From Phytobacter diazotrophicus (GTDB lineage Bacteria; Pseudomonadota; Gammaproteobacteria; Enterobacterales; Enterobacteriaceae), in NCBI GenBank assembly GCA_004346725.1, contig SMDE01000002.1:448886-512885 (forward strand): 64,000 nt of DNA, written 5' to 3'. Shown here one piece after another: positions 45,993 to 56,183 of this stretch. Position numbers and translations under genes: made by a program. The notes beneath the pieces were generated by a model that had not been told where the DNA came from, ran no database searches, and saw only the letters and a program-made list of their open reading frames with translations. Each line of letters opens with the position of its first letter. Within the stretch, counting starts at the first letter, position 1.

Positions 45993-46024
45993 AACTTACA
46001 CAATTAATTATATTTGTCCAAGTT
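45993..46024 (-). promoter_or_regulatory. Operator-like dyad before the lipid operon
   Basis: AACTTACACA and TGTCCAAGTT form an imperfect dyad (8 of 10 bases) around a 12-bp centre. On the minus strand TTGGAC and TAAGTT lie 17 bp apart across it, so the dyad overlaps a possible promoter. This is where a MerR-type regulator would bind. Confidence 0.5.
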
Positions 46025-46158
46025 TTGTTGCGTAAATATTTTATAACCCTTAAATATCAAGAGATTAAATGTGATTAATTTTTATGCTTAATTTGAGAAA
46101 AAGGCGTAAGCGTCCAGGCCGCTATGCAGCGACCATGAACACAAGCAGAAGAGAGGAT

Positions 46159-46887
46159 CTAGAGGGTAATAACGTCGAGGGAATTGACCTGCGATTGCCA
46201 CAGTTCAATCTGTTTTTTACGCGCGGCCGATAACTTACCGCTGGTGACCAGCAACCATTTTCTTGTCGGCAAAATCTCCGGCGCCAGCATGGCTGGCGGA
46301 ACCGGAAGGATATCGATGCGATGCCCCTGCCCGGTCAGCCGAAGCGCTTCAAGCCAGATTTCACAAGGGTCGGTCAGATGCCAGCCGGTGATAAGATAAT
46401 TATCGCCTGGCGCGCGCTTATCCCCTTCAAGGCAAAACGAGGTGTAGGAGATAATAATGCCGTCGAGGATTTCACGTAGCGTCATCATTGCCGCAATATT
46501 GGCGGACATTTTACTGCGCAACGGGCGCAACACTTCCGTGACCAGTTCCGGGCGAGGATATTCGCGTCCGGAGTCGTAAATAAGCTGCCGCAGAGAGTCA
46601 ATCTTCCCCTCTTTCAGCCGTGAAAGCATATTCTCTTGCAGGGTGACCCAGTTGTTCGTTCGCCGCATCTCTGGCCTTGCCAGCAGCGGTTTAACCTGGC
46701 TAACAGGCACCCCTTTTTTCACCCAGTCGAGAATTTTAAGCGCCTGTTGCACGTCGTCATCATTGTAAAGCCGGTGCCCACCTTCCGTGCGCATCGGTTT
46801 GAGCAGACCGTAGCGGCGCTGCCAGGCGCGTAGTGTGGTCGCCGTTATCCCGCAAAGCCGGGCAAATTCGCCAATGGAATAAGTCAT
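46159..46887 (-). CDS. MerR family regulator, MlrA/LitR-like
   Basis: 242 residues. N-terminal MerR helix-turn-helix (YSIGEFARLCGITATTLRAWQRRYGLL, then EGGHRLYNDDD) followed by a C-terminal domain of the cobalamin-binding fold. The B12-binding D-x-H-x-x-G is not present (the region reads ITGWHLTDP), so it should not sense cobalamin as LitR and CarH do. It likely controls the lipid operon downstream in the same direction. Confidence 0.88.
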   Translation of the reverse strand: MTYSIGEFARLCGITATTLRAWQRRYGLLKPMRTEGGHRLYNDDDVQQALKILDWVKKGVPVSQVKPLLARPEMRRTNNWVTLQENMLSRLKEGKIDSLRQLIYDSGREYPRPELVTEVLRPLRSKMSANIAAMMTLREILDGIIISYTSFCLEGDKRAPGDNYLITGWHLTDPCEIWLEALRLTGQGHRIDILPVPPAMLAPEILPTRKWLLVTSGKLSAARKKQIELWQSQVNSLDVITL

Positions 46888-47075
46888 AGTACGCTCAAAG
46901 AAATAAACTCTTCTTACTATACTACGGATAAATCCCCCTCGCAGGATAGCGAGTAAGATCAGGCGCCTGGCGTTTCGGATGAGGGGGATGAAAACACGTC
47001 CATGATCGAATGTGTTAAGCGTTCATCCGGGCGCTAACAGGCCACGCTTTTTGACGTGAACCACCGGGTTACGGT

Positions 47076-47105
47076 GCTGACGCCTGCGGGCATTTGCAGT
47101 ATACT
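47076..47105 (+). promoter_or_regulatory. Probable argS promoter
   Basis: CTGACG at 47076-47081 and TATACT at 47100-47105 with an 18-bp spacer. The start codon of argS is about 70 bp downstream. Confidence 0.5.
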
Positions 47106-47176
47106 CCCGCCTTTCATAATCAACACCCGGACGCGGCCTGCCCTTATGTGCCGCGTCATCAATGTAAGGTATCCCG

Positions 47177-48910
47177 GTGAATATTCAGGCTCTACTCTCA
47201 GAAAAAGTCGGTCAGGCGCTCATTGCCGCAGGTGCGGATGCGGATTGCGAACCGCAGGTCCGCCAGTCTGCAAAAGTCCAGTTCGGCGATTATCAGGCTA
47301 ATGGCGTGATGGCAATTGCCAAAAAATTGGGCATGGCACCGCGACAACTGGCCGAGAAGGTACTGACTCATCTCGATCTCAGCGGGATCGCCAGCAAAGT
47401 GGAAATCGCCGGGCCTGGTTTTATCAATATCTTCCTGGCCCCGGAGTTTCTGGCAGACCAGGTAAGCCTGGCGTTGCAGTCCGACCGTCTGGGCATCACG
47501 AAGCCGCAGGCACAAACCATCGTTGTCGATTATTCAGCGCCGAACGTGGCGAAAGAGATGCACGTTGGCCACCTGCGTTCAACCATCATCGGGGATGCAT
47601 CCGTGCGAACCCTGGAGTTCCTCGGTCATAACGTGATCCGCGCGAACCACGTGGGTGACTGGGGTACCCAGTTCGGTATGCTGATTGCCTGGCTGGAGCT
47701 GCAACAGCAGCAAAACGCGGGTGAAATGGCGCTGGCGGATCTTGAAGGTTTCTACCGCGAAGCCAAAAAGCATTACGACGAAGATGAAGCTTTCGCCGAG
47801 CGCGCCCGTAGCTACGTCGTGAAACTGCAAGGTGGCGATGAATATTTCCTGCAGATGTGGCGCAAACTGGTCGACATTACCATGACCCAGAACCAGATGA
47901 CCTATGACCGCCTGAACGTTACCCTGACGCGTAAAGACGTGATGGGCGAAAGCCTCTATAACTCAATGCTGCCGGGGATCGTGGCCGATCTGAAAGCCAA
48001 AGGGCTGGCAGTGGAGAGCGAAGGCGCAACCGTGGTGTTCCTGGACGAGTTCAAGAACAAAGAAGGCGAGCCGATGGGTGTGATCATCCAGAAGAAAGAT
48101 GGCGGCTACCTCTATACCACCACCGACATTGCCTGTGCCAAATACCGTTATGAAACGCTGCATGCAGACCGTGTGCTGTACTACATCGACTCCCGCCAGC
48201 ATCAGCACCTGATGCAGGCCTGGACTATCGTGCGTAAGGCCGGTTATATACCGGAGTCTGTGTCTCTCGAACACCATATGTTCGGCATGATGCTGGGTAA
48301 AGACGGCAAGCCGTTCAAAACCCGTGCGGGCGGCACGGTGAAACTGGCTGATCTGCTTGATGAAGCGCTGGAGCGTGCCCGTCGTCTGGTGGCCGAGAAG
48401 AACCCGGATATGCCAGCAGACGAGCTGGAAAAACTGGCTAATGCCGTAGGTATCGGCGCGGTGAAATACGCGGATCTTTCCAAAAGCCGTACCACCGATT
48501 ATGTCTTCGACTGGGACAATATGCTGGCGTTTGAAGGTAACACCGCGCCATATATGCAATACGCCTATACCCGCGTGCTGTCGGTGTTCCGTAAAGCAGA
48601 GGTCGACGAAAGCGCCCTTCTCGCCGCGAAAGTGGTGATCAGCGAAGATCGCGAAGCCCAGCTTGCCGCACGCCTGATGCAGTTTGAAGAGACGTTGAAT
48701 GTGGTTGCCCGTGAAGGGACACCGCACGTGATGTGTGCCTATCTGTACGATCTGGCGGGTCTGTTCTCTGGCTTCTATGAACATTGTCCGATTCTGAGCG
48801 CCGGGAATGAAGAAGTCCGCAACAGCCGTCTGAAACTGGCGCTACTGACCGCGAAGACCCTGAAACTGGGTCTGGATACGCTCGGTATCGAAACCATCGA
48901 ACGTATGTAA
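47177..48910 (+). CDS. argS: Arginyl-tRNA synthetase
   Basis: 577 residues, GTG start with AAGG 7 nt upstream. [20 protein letters not shown] contains the HIGH variant; the C-terminal anticodon domain ends ETIERM. Length and sequence match enteric ArgRS. The next genes in E. coli are flhE and flhA; here the GH105 and transporter genes intervene. Confidence 0.98.
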   Translation: MNIQALLSEKVGQALIAAGADADCEPQVRQSAKVQFGDYQANGVMAIAKKLGMAPRQLAEKVLTHLDLSGIASKVEIAGPGFINIFLAPEFLADQVSLALQSDRLGITKPQAQTIVVDYSAPNVAKEMHVGHLRSTIIGDASVRTLEFLGHNVIRANHVGDWGTQFGMLIAWLELQQQQNAGEMALADLEGFYREAKKHYDEDEAFAERARSYVVKLQGGDEYFLQMWRKLVDITMTQNQMTYDRLNVTLTRKDVMGESLYNSMLPGIVADLKAKGLAVESEGATVVFLDEFKNKEGEPMGVIIQKKDGGYLYTTTDIACAKYRYETLHADRVLYYIDSRQHQHLMQAWTIVRKAGYIPESVSLEHHMFGMMLGKDGKPFKTRAGGTVKLADLLDEALERARRLVAEKNPDMPADELEKLANAVGIGAVKYADLSKSRTTDYVFDWDNMLAFEGNTAPYMQYAYTRVLSVFRKAEVDESALLAAKVVISEDREAQLAARLMQFEETLNVVAREGTPHVMCAYLYDLAGLFSGFYEHCPILSAGNEEVRNSRLKLALLTAKTLKLGLDTLGIETIERM

Positions 48911-48926
48911 ATCGACGGTCTGTAAA

Positions 48927-48950
48927 AAAACCCGGCAAATGCCGGGTTTT
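48927..48950 (+). terminator. Intrinsic terminator of argS
   Basis: AAACCCGGCA and TGCCGGGTTT with a 2-nt loop, followed by TGTTTTT. Confidence 0.9.
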
Positions 48951-49343
48951 GTTTTTATATCGCCATGCATGATAAAGACCCCCTAAGCCCCCAGGGCTGA
49001 GGAATCGCCACAAAAATTCGAGCACGAACGGTCCCCTCTCCTCTTTTGGGAGAGGGCCAGGGTGAGGGGAAAATGCGGCTCTGATGGTCATTCCGTTCAC
49101 CTTATGTTCCTTGCTTTTCTGTCGCGACAGAACCCGTGAACGGGTAAAGGGGAACACCGCGTTCCCCTTTACAATCCCCGCGGCCCCGCAAAGAAATCGG
49201 TGCTTCGCACTGTGTTCGCCTCCCGCCCCGCTGCCTGCGGTCGGGGAAAAGGGTCAGCCCTGGCTAAAAAGGTCGAAAACGTTCACAGCATCTACCGCCC
49301 GCACCAAAGGTAGCCCCGGCAAGCTTCGCGCCGCCGGGGAAGG
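48951..49343. repeat. Intergenic region with dispersed GC-rich repeats
   Basis: No supported gene. At about 49022-49072 lies CCCCTCTCC, loop, GGAGAGGG followed by GGGTGAGGGG, a sequence type widely dispersed in Enterobacter-like genomes. At 49314-49339 CCCCGGC and GCCGGGG form a REP-like stem just beyond the end of the leftward GH105 gene, and may end its transcript. Confidence 0.5.
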
Positions 49344-50483
49344 TTAGAAATACTTACGCAGATACTCGGTCAGACACAGCATCGCCATGGCCTGACCATA
49401 CGGCATAGAAGTCAGCGGGATCTGGCGGTAGAAATCGAGATTGCTGCCCATACCGGTACCGAATGAGACCTGCAGCAATTCGCCTTCAGGTGAGATATTC
49501 TTCACCACCGCTTTGATCGCTTTCTCAGCAACCTGCGCATATTCCTGGCCAACATAACGCTTACGTACCGCTTTCAGAATACCGTAGGCAAAACCGGCGG
49601 TTGCCGACGCCTCAAGATAGGATGTCGGATCGTCGAGCAGCGTATGCCACAGCCCGCTGTCGTCCTGGCATTTCGCCAGCGCAGCGATTTGTGCGTTCAA
49701 CACCTGAACCAGATAACGGCGTACCGCATTGTTTGCTGGTAAATCCACCAGCTCCAGGAAATCCGGGATCACGATGGTCAGCCAGCTATTGCCGCGCGCC
49801 CAACGGGCATGCGCGAAGTTATGGCAACCTTCGTAGTTCCAGCCGTGGAACCACAGGCCTGTCTCCCTGTCCATCAGGTTCTGCACATGCAGCAGGAACT
49901 GATAGGTCGCCTCTTCCACATACTCAGGACGGTTAAGCAGTTTACCGATTTTCGCCAGCGGCAGAACAGTCATCATCAGGGTGTCATCCCACATCTGCTG
50001 ATGGTTCTCTTCTGCCAGAGTGATGTGTTGCATACCGCCGTGATCCGTACGTGGCATCTCATTCATCGCCCATTCAGCCCAGGTCTCCAGCCACGGCAGG
50101 AAAGCTGGATTCCGGGTCTCTTCATAGCGATACGCCAGCGTCAGAAACGGTGCCATGGTGTTTACGTTCTTGGTCGTCGCGCCTTCGGCAAAACGGTCAG
50201 CGAACCAGCTATCAATCACGTCACGCACCGTCTGGTCACCCGTCTGCTGGTAATACTGATACATACCGTACAGACCGACGCCGTGGGTCCATTCCCAGCC
50301 CGCCCAACCTTTGGTGTCAATCACACGCCCGTCGTCAAGCCGCAGTAAAAACTCGCCGGTGGTGTCGTGAATATTGACCAGATTATGCGTGATCTTCTGA
50401 ATCAATGATTTCAGCTCGTCGCGGGCGATAAAACGCTCTGGCTGACAAAGTAACGGGCTATGTTTGACAGGCCAAACCTTCAT
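49344..50483 (-). CDS. Unsaturated rhamnogalacturonyl hydrolase, GH105 family
   Basis: 379 residues with the six-hairpin (alpha/alpha)6 features of YesR/YteR: GWEWTHGVGLYGMYQYY, NHQQMWDDTLMMTVLPLA (catalytic Asp in the WDD), HNFAHARWARGNSW and YLEASATAGFAYGI. It has no signal peptide, so it acts in the cytosol on unsaturated disaccharides imported by the adjacent transporter. It lies 10 bp after that transporter gene and is part of one transcript. Confidence 0.9.
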   Translation of the reverse strand: MKVWPVKHSPLLCQPERFIARDELKSLIQKITHNLVNIHDTTGEFLLRLDDGRVIDTKGWAGWEWTHGVGLYGMYQYYQQTGDQTVRDVIDSWFADRFAEGATTKNVNTMAPFLTLAYRYEETRNPAFLPWLETWAEWAMNEMPRTDHGGMQHITLAEENHQQMWDDTLMMTVLPLAKIGKLLNRPEYVEEATYQFLLHVQNLMDRETGLWFHGWNYEGCHNFAHARWARGNSWLTIVIPDFLELVDLPANNAVRRYLVQVLNAQIAALAKCQDDSGLWHTLLDDPTSYLEASATAGFAYGILKAVRKRYVGQEYAQVAEKAIKAVVKNISPEGELLQVSFGTGMGSNLDFYRQIPLTSMPYGQAMAMLCLTEYLRKYF

Positions 50484-50493
50484 ATTCTTAACC

Positions 50494-52071
50494 TCAGTTG
50501 TAAGTCGATTTCAGTGACGCGTTTTCTTTCAGGGAAGGCGCGGCAGGTTTATTACGATTCAGATAGCCGATATTGTTGTTGCCCCACAGGGACTCAAACG
50601 GCATGCCGGCCAGCATCTCAACGGTGGCACGCGCTTGCGGCGTTGCGCTTTCCGGAATTACACGACCGGACTCACGCATTTTGGCCGTCTCTTCACGCAG
50701 AATGCTGTGGGTTTTCAGGTTCAGTTTGAAACGCAGAGAGACCAGGAAACCGCAGGCCAGCACCAGCAACGTACCGAAGCACATGATCATCAGGATGGTA
50801 TGGCTCACTTCCGGCACCTGCGTTTTCTGGCCGGAGACAAACCCGGATGCCTGCATCACAATCCCCACCAGCATGACCGCACCGGCCTGAGAGGCTTTCC
50901 GGGTCAGGGTCATGATGCCCGCGAAGATCCCTTCCCGGCGCTGGCCGGTAACCACTTCATCGATATCCGCGATATAGGTATAGGTGTTCCACGGTACGTA
51001 GTTGATACCACCACGGCCCAGACCGGCAACGGCAGACACCAGCAGCAACAAGGCATAGATGTCGCTCAGGCCCGCCCAGTAGAGGATGGCGAAAGATGCC
51101 GCGCTCAGACCAAACAGCACCACCACCATGCGATAAGACGGCGCCGGTCCAAAACGGATGCACAGCGGGATCATGGCGATAACGGCGATAAACTGGAAGA
51201 TAGCCATGGTGCCCAGCAAGTTAGACGCGACAGACGCTTCCTGCATCAGAACGAAAACAACATAGTAGGTAAAGACGGCGTTAAAGACGTCCTGTGCGAT
51301 ATAGCCGCCCAGGTACATCCCCAGGTGCTGGCGGAAAATCTTAATGCGCAGCGTTGAGCTCAGTTCAACAAACAGGCGACGCAGGCTCTGCCCCAGCGTC
51401 AGGTGTTTTTTCTCAGCTTCGGCGCGCAGCGCCGCTTCGGTCCACGCTTCACGCGGACGCTCCCAGGTAAAGCACCAGACAAAAGTCAGCATCAGCGCGC
51501 ACAGTACAGAGAACACCAGGCTTGCGTAGAAGAAAGAGATTGGGTTGTCTTTACCGAAGTGGGCCAGCAGCAGACCCGGCAGGAACGAGGCGAGGATAGC
51601 GGACATCTGCGCCATCGAGATACGCGCGCCGGAGAATTTGGTTTTCTGTTTGAAATCATCGGTCATTTCCGGCACCAGCGTTTCGTACGGCACCAGGATC
51701 ATGGTATAGACCACATCAAACAGCAGATATGTCAGCAGGTAATACCAGAAGCTCATGTCCCCTACCCACATAATGGAGTAGCTGAACACACAGGGGATAC
51801 CTAACAGGATAAAGAACTTACGGCGACCAAAGCGTTTACCCAGCCAGGTCGAGCCGAAGTTATCGGTTAAAAAGCCCATCAATGGACTTACCACCGCATC
51901 CAGTACCCTGGCAGCCGCAAAAATAAACGTCGCTTCGATAGGCGTCAGGCCACAGAACGTGGTGTAGAAATAGAGTAGCCATGCGGCGGTAAGTGCTGTC
52001 GTGCCCGCCCCCAGGAAGTCGCCCGAACCATAGGCGAGGTAGTTAACCAATCCAATTTTACGTGTTTTCAT
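50494..52071 (-). CDS. GPH-family sugar transporter, probable rhamnogalacturonide importer
   Basis: 525 residues with 12 predicted spans and the GPH features (LGKRFGRRKFFILLG loop between helices 2 and 3, preceded by DAVVSPLMGFLTDN). The coupling to a GH105 hydrolase suggests import of unsaturated rhamnogalacturonan or other oligo-uronides from pectin, as with RhiT/TogT-type carriers. The last 60 residues form a long polar tail not needed for transport. Substrate is inference. Confidence 0.85.
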   Translation of the reverse strand: MKTRKIGLVNYLAYGSGDFLGAGTTALTAAWLLYFYTTFCGLTPIEATFIFAAARVLDAVVSPLMGFLTDNFGSTWLGKRFGRRKFFILLGIPCVFSYSIMWVGDMSFWYYLLTYLLFDVVYTMILVPYETLVPEMTDDFKQKTKFSGARISMAQMSAILASFLPGLLLAHFGKDNPISFFYASLVFSVLCALMLTFVWCFTWERPREAWTEAALRAEAEKKHLTLGQSLRRLFVELSSTLRIKIFRQHLGMYLGGYIAQDVFNAVFTYYVVFVLMQEASVASNLLGTMAIFQFIAVIAMIPLCIRFGPAPSYRMVVVLFGLSAASFAILYWAGLSDIYALLLLVSAVAGLGRGGINYVPWNTYTYIADIDEVVTGQRREGIFAGIMTLTRKASQAGAVMLVGIVMQASGFVSGQKTQVPEVSHTILMIMCFGTLLVLACGFLVSLRFKLNLKTHSILREETAKMRESGRVIPESATPQARATVEMLAGMPFESLWGNNNIGYLNRNKPAAPSLKENASLKSTYN

Positions 52072-52292
52072 TGCCGTTAACCCTGTTTATTAGTGAGGGA
52101 CCTCTGGCAATCCGGCTTCGCCAAAGGTAATGCTTACACGGCTAAAGTAAGAGTATGTGCTTTGGGATACCTTTCTGTTTCTGCCACGACCGGGAGGCAA
52201 ATGGCAAAAATACAAAGAGTGCCGCAACGCGCTTCACTGATTTATAAAACAGTGTTTCTTTTGGTTCAAAAGGCAGGGTCATAATTTGCGAG

Positions 52293-52330
52293 CCAGCCAT
52301 CAGATTCCTGAGTAGAACGATGATGGCTGG
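52293..52330. repeat. 10-bp inverted repeat after flhE
   Basis: CCAGCCATCA and TGATGGCTGG pair perfectly across an 18-nt loop just beyond the flhE stop. No T-run follows, so it may be a weak terminator or a processing/stability hairpin. Confidence 0.45.
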
Positions 52331-52345
52331 TGAAAAGACGAGCGG

Positions 52346-52741
52346 CTAGCGGTAGTTAACGATAACCTGGATACTGCTAACATTGAGGGCGGGAATCAAT
52401 CTTCCGCCGCCGGGGACTTCCCAGATAAAGCGTAACGGCTCAATCGCGGGCACATCGGCGAAGGCGACAGTGGTTCCGCTCTGGGCGTCGAGTTGCACAC
52501 AGCGTGTCTGGCTACACAAGCGTGTATTTAACCCCGCAGGCGTCGGGCCGATTAGCTCATAACGCCACGAAACTACCGTCATCAGGCCATTGACCGGCTG
52601 CGAAGGGGCAAGAACACGCGATGACATGGCCTGCCCACGATTGCTGAGAATGACCCCGATATTGCTTGCCTGCCATGCGCCGTTTCCGGCGGCATGGACA
52701 AACAAAGGCAACGCAAGAAGTAACCCGGCAAGCTTACGCAT
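52346..52741 (-). CDS. flhE: Flagellar protein FlhE
   Basis: 131 residues with a signal peptide (MRKLAGLLLALPLFVHA). FlhE is a periplasmic protein that limits proton leak through the flagellar export apparatus. Starts with a 1-nt overlap of the flhA stop (TAATG), so it is coupled. Confidence 0.93.
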   Translation of the reverse strand: MRKLAGLLLALPLFVHAAGNGAWQASNIGVILSNRGQAMSSRVLAPSQPVNGLMTVVSWRYELIGPTPAGLNTRLCSQTRCVQLDAQSGTTVAFADVPAIEPLRFIWEVPGGGRLIPALNVSSIQVIVNYR

Positions 52742-54819
52742 TATTTGCCTCCGATGGTCGCCGTCATCCGAATCGGACGGTTATCTGACATTTCCATGTT
52801 CGACAACACCACCAGTTGCGGCAGGCTGCGACGCAAGAAGCGAGACAGCAACGGACGCAACGCATGGTTGACCAGCAGTACCGGCGGCGCGCCAAGCATC
52901 TCCTGACGCTGCAATGCTTCCTGGGTTTGCTCAAGTAAACGATCGGCAAGGCCCGGCTCCAGCCCACCGCCGCCTTGCAATGCTTGCAACAGCAGGCGTT
53001 CGAGCGGCGTATCAAGGCCAATAACCTGCACTTCGCCACTGCCAGGGAACCATTGCTGGGTAATCGCACGGCCCAGCGCCACGCGAACAACCGTGGTCAG
53101 TTCGTAGGGATCGGTTTGCAGCGGAGCGTGTTCTGCCAGCGTCTCCAGAATGGTGCGCATATCGCGGATCGGCACTTTTTCTGCCAGCAGGTTTTGCAGC
53201 ACTTTATGCAGCGTTGTCAGCGTAACAACTCCCGGCACCAGATCTTCGGTGAGTTTCGGCATTTCCTGAGTCACGCGGTCAAGCAGTTGTTGCGCTTCCT
53301 GACGCCCAAACAGCTCCGGGGCAAACTGGCCGATCACGTGGTTCAGGTGCGTTGCGACAACCGTACTGGCCTCAACCACGGTGAAGCCCTGGATCTGCGC
53401 CTGCTCTTTGAGGGCGCTCTCAATCCAGATAGCCGCCAGGCCAAAGGCCGGATCGACAGTCTGTTCCCCTGGTAACGAACCTGCTGCGGTCCCCGGGTTA
53501 ATCGCCAGCCAGCGCCCCGGATAGGCATCACCGCTCCCCACTTCCACCCCTTTCATCAGGATGCGGTAACGGGCTGGCGGCAAGTCCATGTTGTCACGAA
53601 TATGCACCACCGGCGGCAGGAACCCCATGTCCTGGGCGAATTTTTTACGAATACTGCGGATACGCCCCAACAGTTCGCCATCCTGCTGGAAATCCACCAT
53701 CGGAATCAGGCGATAGCCCACTTCCATGCCCAGTGAATCTTCAAGTTGCACATCATTCCAGGTGGCTTCCACCGCCTGGTTATTTTCTGGCATCTTGATT
53801 GGCGTCGCTTCCGCCGGCGCCTTCTCTTCTTTACCGCGCAGCCACCAGGCCAGCGCCAGCAGACCCACGGTGAAAAGCAGGAAGACAAAGTTCGGCATAC
53901 CTGGGACCAGGCCAAACAGACCCAGTACCGCGGCACTGAGCACCATTACGCGTGGGTTAGTAAACAACTGGCTAACAATCTGCTGACCGACGTCTTCATC
54001 GTTTGCCACGCGTGTCACAATAACACCCGCTGCGGTGGAGATAACCAGCGCCGGGATCTGTGCCACCAGACCATCACCGATGGTCAACAGGGTATAACTT
54101 TGCGCCGCATCGCCCATCGACAGGCCATGCTGCAACACCCCCACCAGCAGGCCGCCGATGACGTTGATAACCATGATCAGGATGCCCGCGATGGCGTCAC
54201 CGCGCACAAACTTACTCGCACCGTCCATGGAGCCGTAGAAGTCAGCTTCCTGGGTCACATCGGAACGACGACGTTTCGCCTCATCTTCACCGATAAGCCC
54301 GGCGTTAAGGTCGGCGTCGATAGCCATCTGTTTACCCGGCATCCCGTCCAGTACAAAACGTGCGCCCACTTCCGCGATACGCCCCGCACCTTTGGTGATA
54401 ACCATAAAGTTGATGATAACGAGGATGATGAACACCACGATACCGATGGCAAAGTTACCGCCAACAAGGAAGTGACCAAAGGCTTCAACCACCCTACCCG
54501 CCGCCGCCGTGCCGGTATGGCCTTCCAACAGAATGATACGGGTAGAGGCAACGTTCAGCGCCAGGCGCAGCAACGTGGTAAACAGCAATACGGTGGGAAA
54601 TGCCGCGAACTCGAGGGTTTTCTGGGTGAACATCGCCACCAGAAGCACCATAATCGAGAGCGCAATGTTGAAGGTAAAAAGCAGGTCGAGCACGAATGCC
54701 GGCAACGGCAAAACCATCATCGACAGAATCAACAAAATCAGCAGGGGTCCCGCCAGAATTTGCCATTGTGTTGATTTCAGGTTGCCAGGCAGACGCAACA
54801 TTGCCACCAGATTAGCCAT
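52741..54819 (-). CDS. flhA: Flagellar export apparatus protein FlhA
   Basis: 692 residues, starting MANLVAMLRLPGNLKSTQWQ. Eight hydrophobic spans in the first half, the FHIPEP-type conserved region (GARFVLDGMPGKQMAIDADL), and a large cytosolic domain that forms a nonamer and docks chaperone-substrate complexes. Overlaps flhB by 8 nt. Confidence 0.98.
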   Translation of the reverse strand: MANLVAMLRLPGNLKSTQWQILAGPLLILLILSMMVLPLPAFVLDLLFTFNIALSIMVLLVAMFTQKTLEFAAFPTVLLFTTLLRLALNVASTRIILLEGHTGTAAAGRVVEAFGHFLVGGNFAIGIVVFIILVIINFMVITKGAGRIAEVGARFVLDGMPGKQMAIDADLNAGLIGEDEAKRRRSDVTQEADFYGSMDGASKFVRGDAIAGILIMVINVIGGLLVGVLQHGLSMGDAAQSYTLLTIGDGLVAQIPALVISTAAGVIVTRVANDEDVGQQIVSQLFTNPRVMVLSAAVLGLFGLVPGMPNFVFLLFTVGLLALAWWLRGKEEKAPAEATPIKMPENNQAVEATWNDVQLEDSLGMEVGYRLIPMVDFQQDGELLGRIRSIRKKFAQDMGFLPPVVHIRDNMDLPPARYRILMKGVEVGSGDAYPGRWLAINPGTAAGSLPGEQTVDPAFGLAAIWIESALKEQAQIQGFTVVEASTVVATHLNHVIGQFAPELFGRQEAQQLLDRVTQEMPKLTEDLVPGVVTLTTLHKVLQNLLAEKVPIRDMRTILETLAEHAPLQTDPYELTTVVRVALGRAITQQWFPGSGEVQVIGLDTPLERLLLQALQGGGGLEPGLADRLLEQTQEALQRQEMLGAPPVLLVNHALRPLLSRFLRRSLPQLVVLSNMEMSDNRPIRMTATIGGK

Positions 54820-55960
54820 CAGTGTCCTTCTCGTTCATAAAATCCAGCGACTCTGGCACTGGGAGATTTTCAGGTCTTGCCGGGCGTTTGCCCCCGGCAA
54901 GCTTCCAGCGTTTCAATTGCCATACCCAGGCTAAAACCTCAGCCACGGCCGAGTAAAGCTGGCCAGGGATCTGCTGACCGATTTCAGCATGGCGGTACAG
55001 GGCGCGCGCCAGCGGCGGCGCCTCAAGGATCGGAATACGGTTTTCGCTGCCAATTTCACGAATACGCAGCGCAATCAAACCAGAACCCTTCGCAATCACC
55101 TTTGGCGCACTCATTTTATTCTCGTCATATTGCAGTGCGACGGAGTAGTGCGTCGGGTTCGTTACAATCACATCGGCTTTCGGCACATCTGCCATCATAC
55201 GACGGCGCGCCGCGGCACGTTGTAGCTGGCGGATACGCCCCTTAACATGCGGGTCACCCTCCTGCTGTTTAAATTCATCACGGATATCCTGTTTGGACAT
55301 GCGCAATTTTTTCAGGTGGCTGTAGATCTGCCAGAAGACGTCAAATCCCACCATCGGGATTATCGATAGCACGACCAACAGGCAACACATCCCGGCCAGA
55401 TTCAGCGCGCTGGCCATCGCAGTGACCGGTGCCTCCATCATCAGGCGCATGATTTCCGGCCATTTATACCACAGATAAAAGGCGGCCACGCTGCCCATCA
55501 GGGCCGTTTTCATAATGGCCTTGACCAGCTCTGCCACGACCTGCGCCGAAAACAGGCGCTTAATTCCACTCAACGGGTTAATTTTAGAAAAATTGAACTG
55601 TATCGATTTTCCGCTTAACACCAGGCCACCCAGTGCCGGGGGAGCTGCCAGCGCCACCAGCACCACACCTGCCACCAGCGGTAACAGCGCCAGCGCAGTA
55701 TTTTTGAGCAACGCGATGAGATGCCCAAGGATCATTTTTTGGTCATTGATAATGCCATGATCAAAACGTAATCCCGACGACATGATGCCCGACAGTTTGC
55801 GGGCAAACGCGTCCCCACCCATCCAGAGCACGCCCACCCCAACAAAGAGCATCAATATTGATGTCAGCTCTTTCGATCGGGGAACTTGCCCTTCCTCACG
55901 GGCCTTCTCTTTTCGGTGGGGTGTGGGGGCTTCTGTTTTGTCGTCGCTATCGTCTGCCAC
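54812..55960 (-). CDS. flhB: Flagellar export switch protein FlhB
   Basis: 382 residues, GTG start (MADDSDDKTEAPTPHRKEKA). The autocleavage motif NPTHY is present near residue 270 in VIVTNPTHYSVAL. FlhB controls the switch from hook to filament export. It is the first gene of the flhBAE unit. Confidence 0.98.
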   Translation of the reverse strand: MADDSDDKTEAPTPHRKEKAREEGQVPRSKELTSILMLFVGVGVLWMGGDAFARKLSGIMSSGLRFDHGIINDQKMILGHLIALLKNTALALLPLVAGVVLVALAAPPALGGLVLSGKSIQFNFSKINPLSGIKRLFSAQVVAELVKAIMKTALMGSVAAFYLWYKWPEIMRLMMEAPVTAMASALNLAGMCCLLVVLSIIPMVGFDVFWQIYSHLKKLRMSKQDIRDEFKQQEGDPHVKGRIRQLQRAAARRRMMADVPKADVIVTNPTHYSVALQYDENKMSAPKVIAKGSGLIALRIREIGSENRIPILEAPPLARALYRHAEIGQQIPGQLYSAVAEVLAWVWQLKRWKLAGGKRPARPENLPVPESLDFMNEKDTDG

Positions 55961-56183
55961 GGCTCAAATCCACGGGTAGATGTTTGATGACATAATGCCA
56001 GAGTCAAGTCGGTCTAATGGGCAGAGTAAGGCATAAAAACACGGGGTTTTCGCGATTTGAGAAAAGGAAAAGTGCATGTACTTATCCGCCAACGATATAC
56101 TACCGCGTGGGTCAGAAAAGCTGCTTTTGCAGCGTATGCCTATAAAAAAGATATAAAACGTAATTAACACAGGGATGATAACC

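Noticed and set aside
47963-48784. 273-codon frame antisense to argS
   Set aside because: Shadow of argS codon pattern without start signals or homology.
52072-52292. CRP-type or KdgR-type operator before the GPH transporter gene
   Set aside because: I could not find a convincing TGTGA-N6-TCACA or KdgR-like palindrome in this interval.
53746-54774. 342-codon frame antisense to flhA
   Set aside because: His/Gln-rich composition is typical of an antisense shadow; flhA on the other strand is certain.
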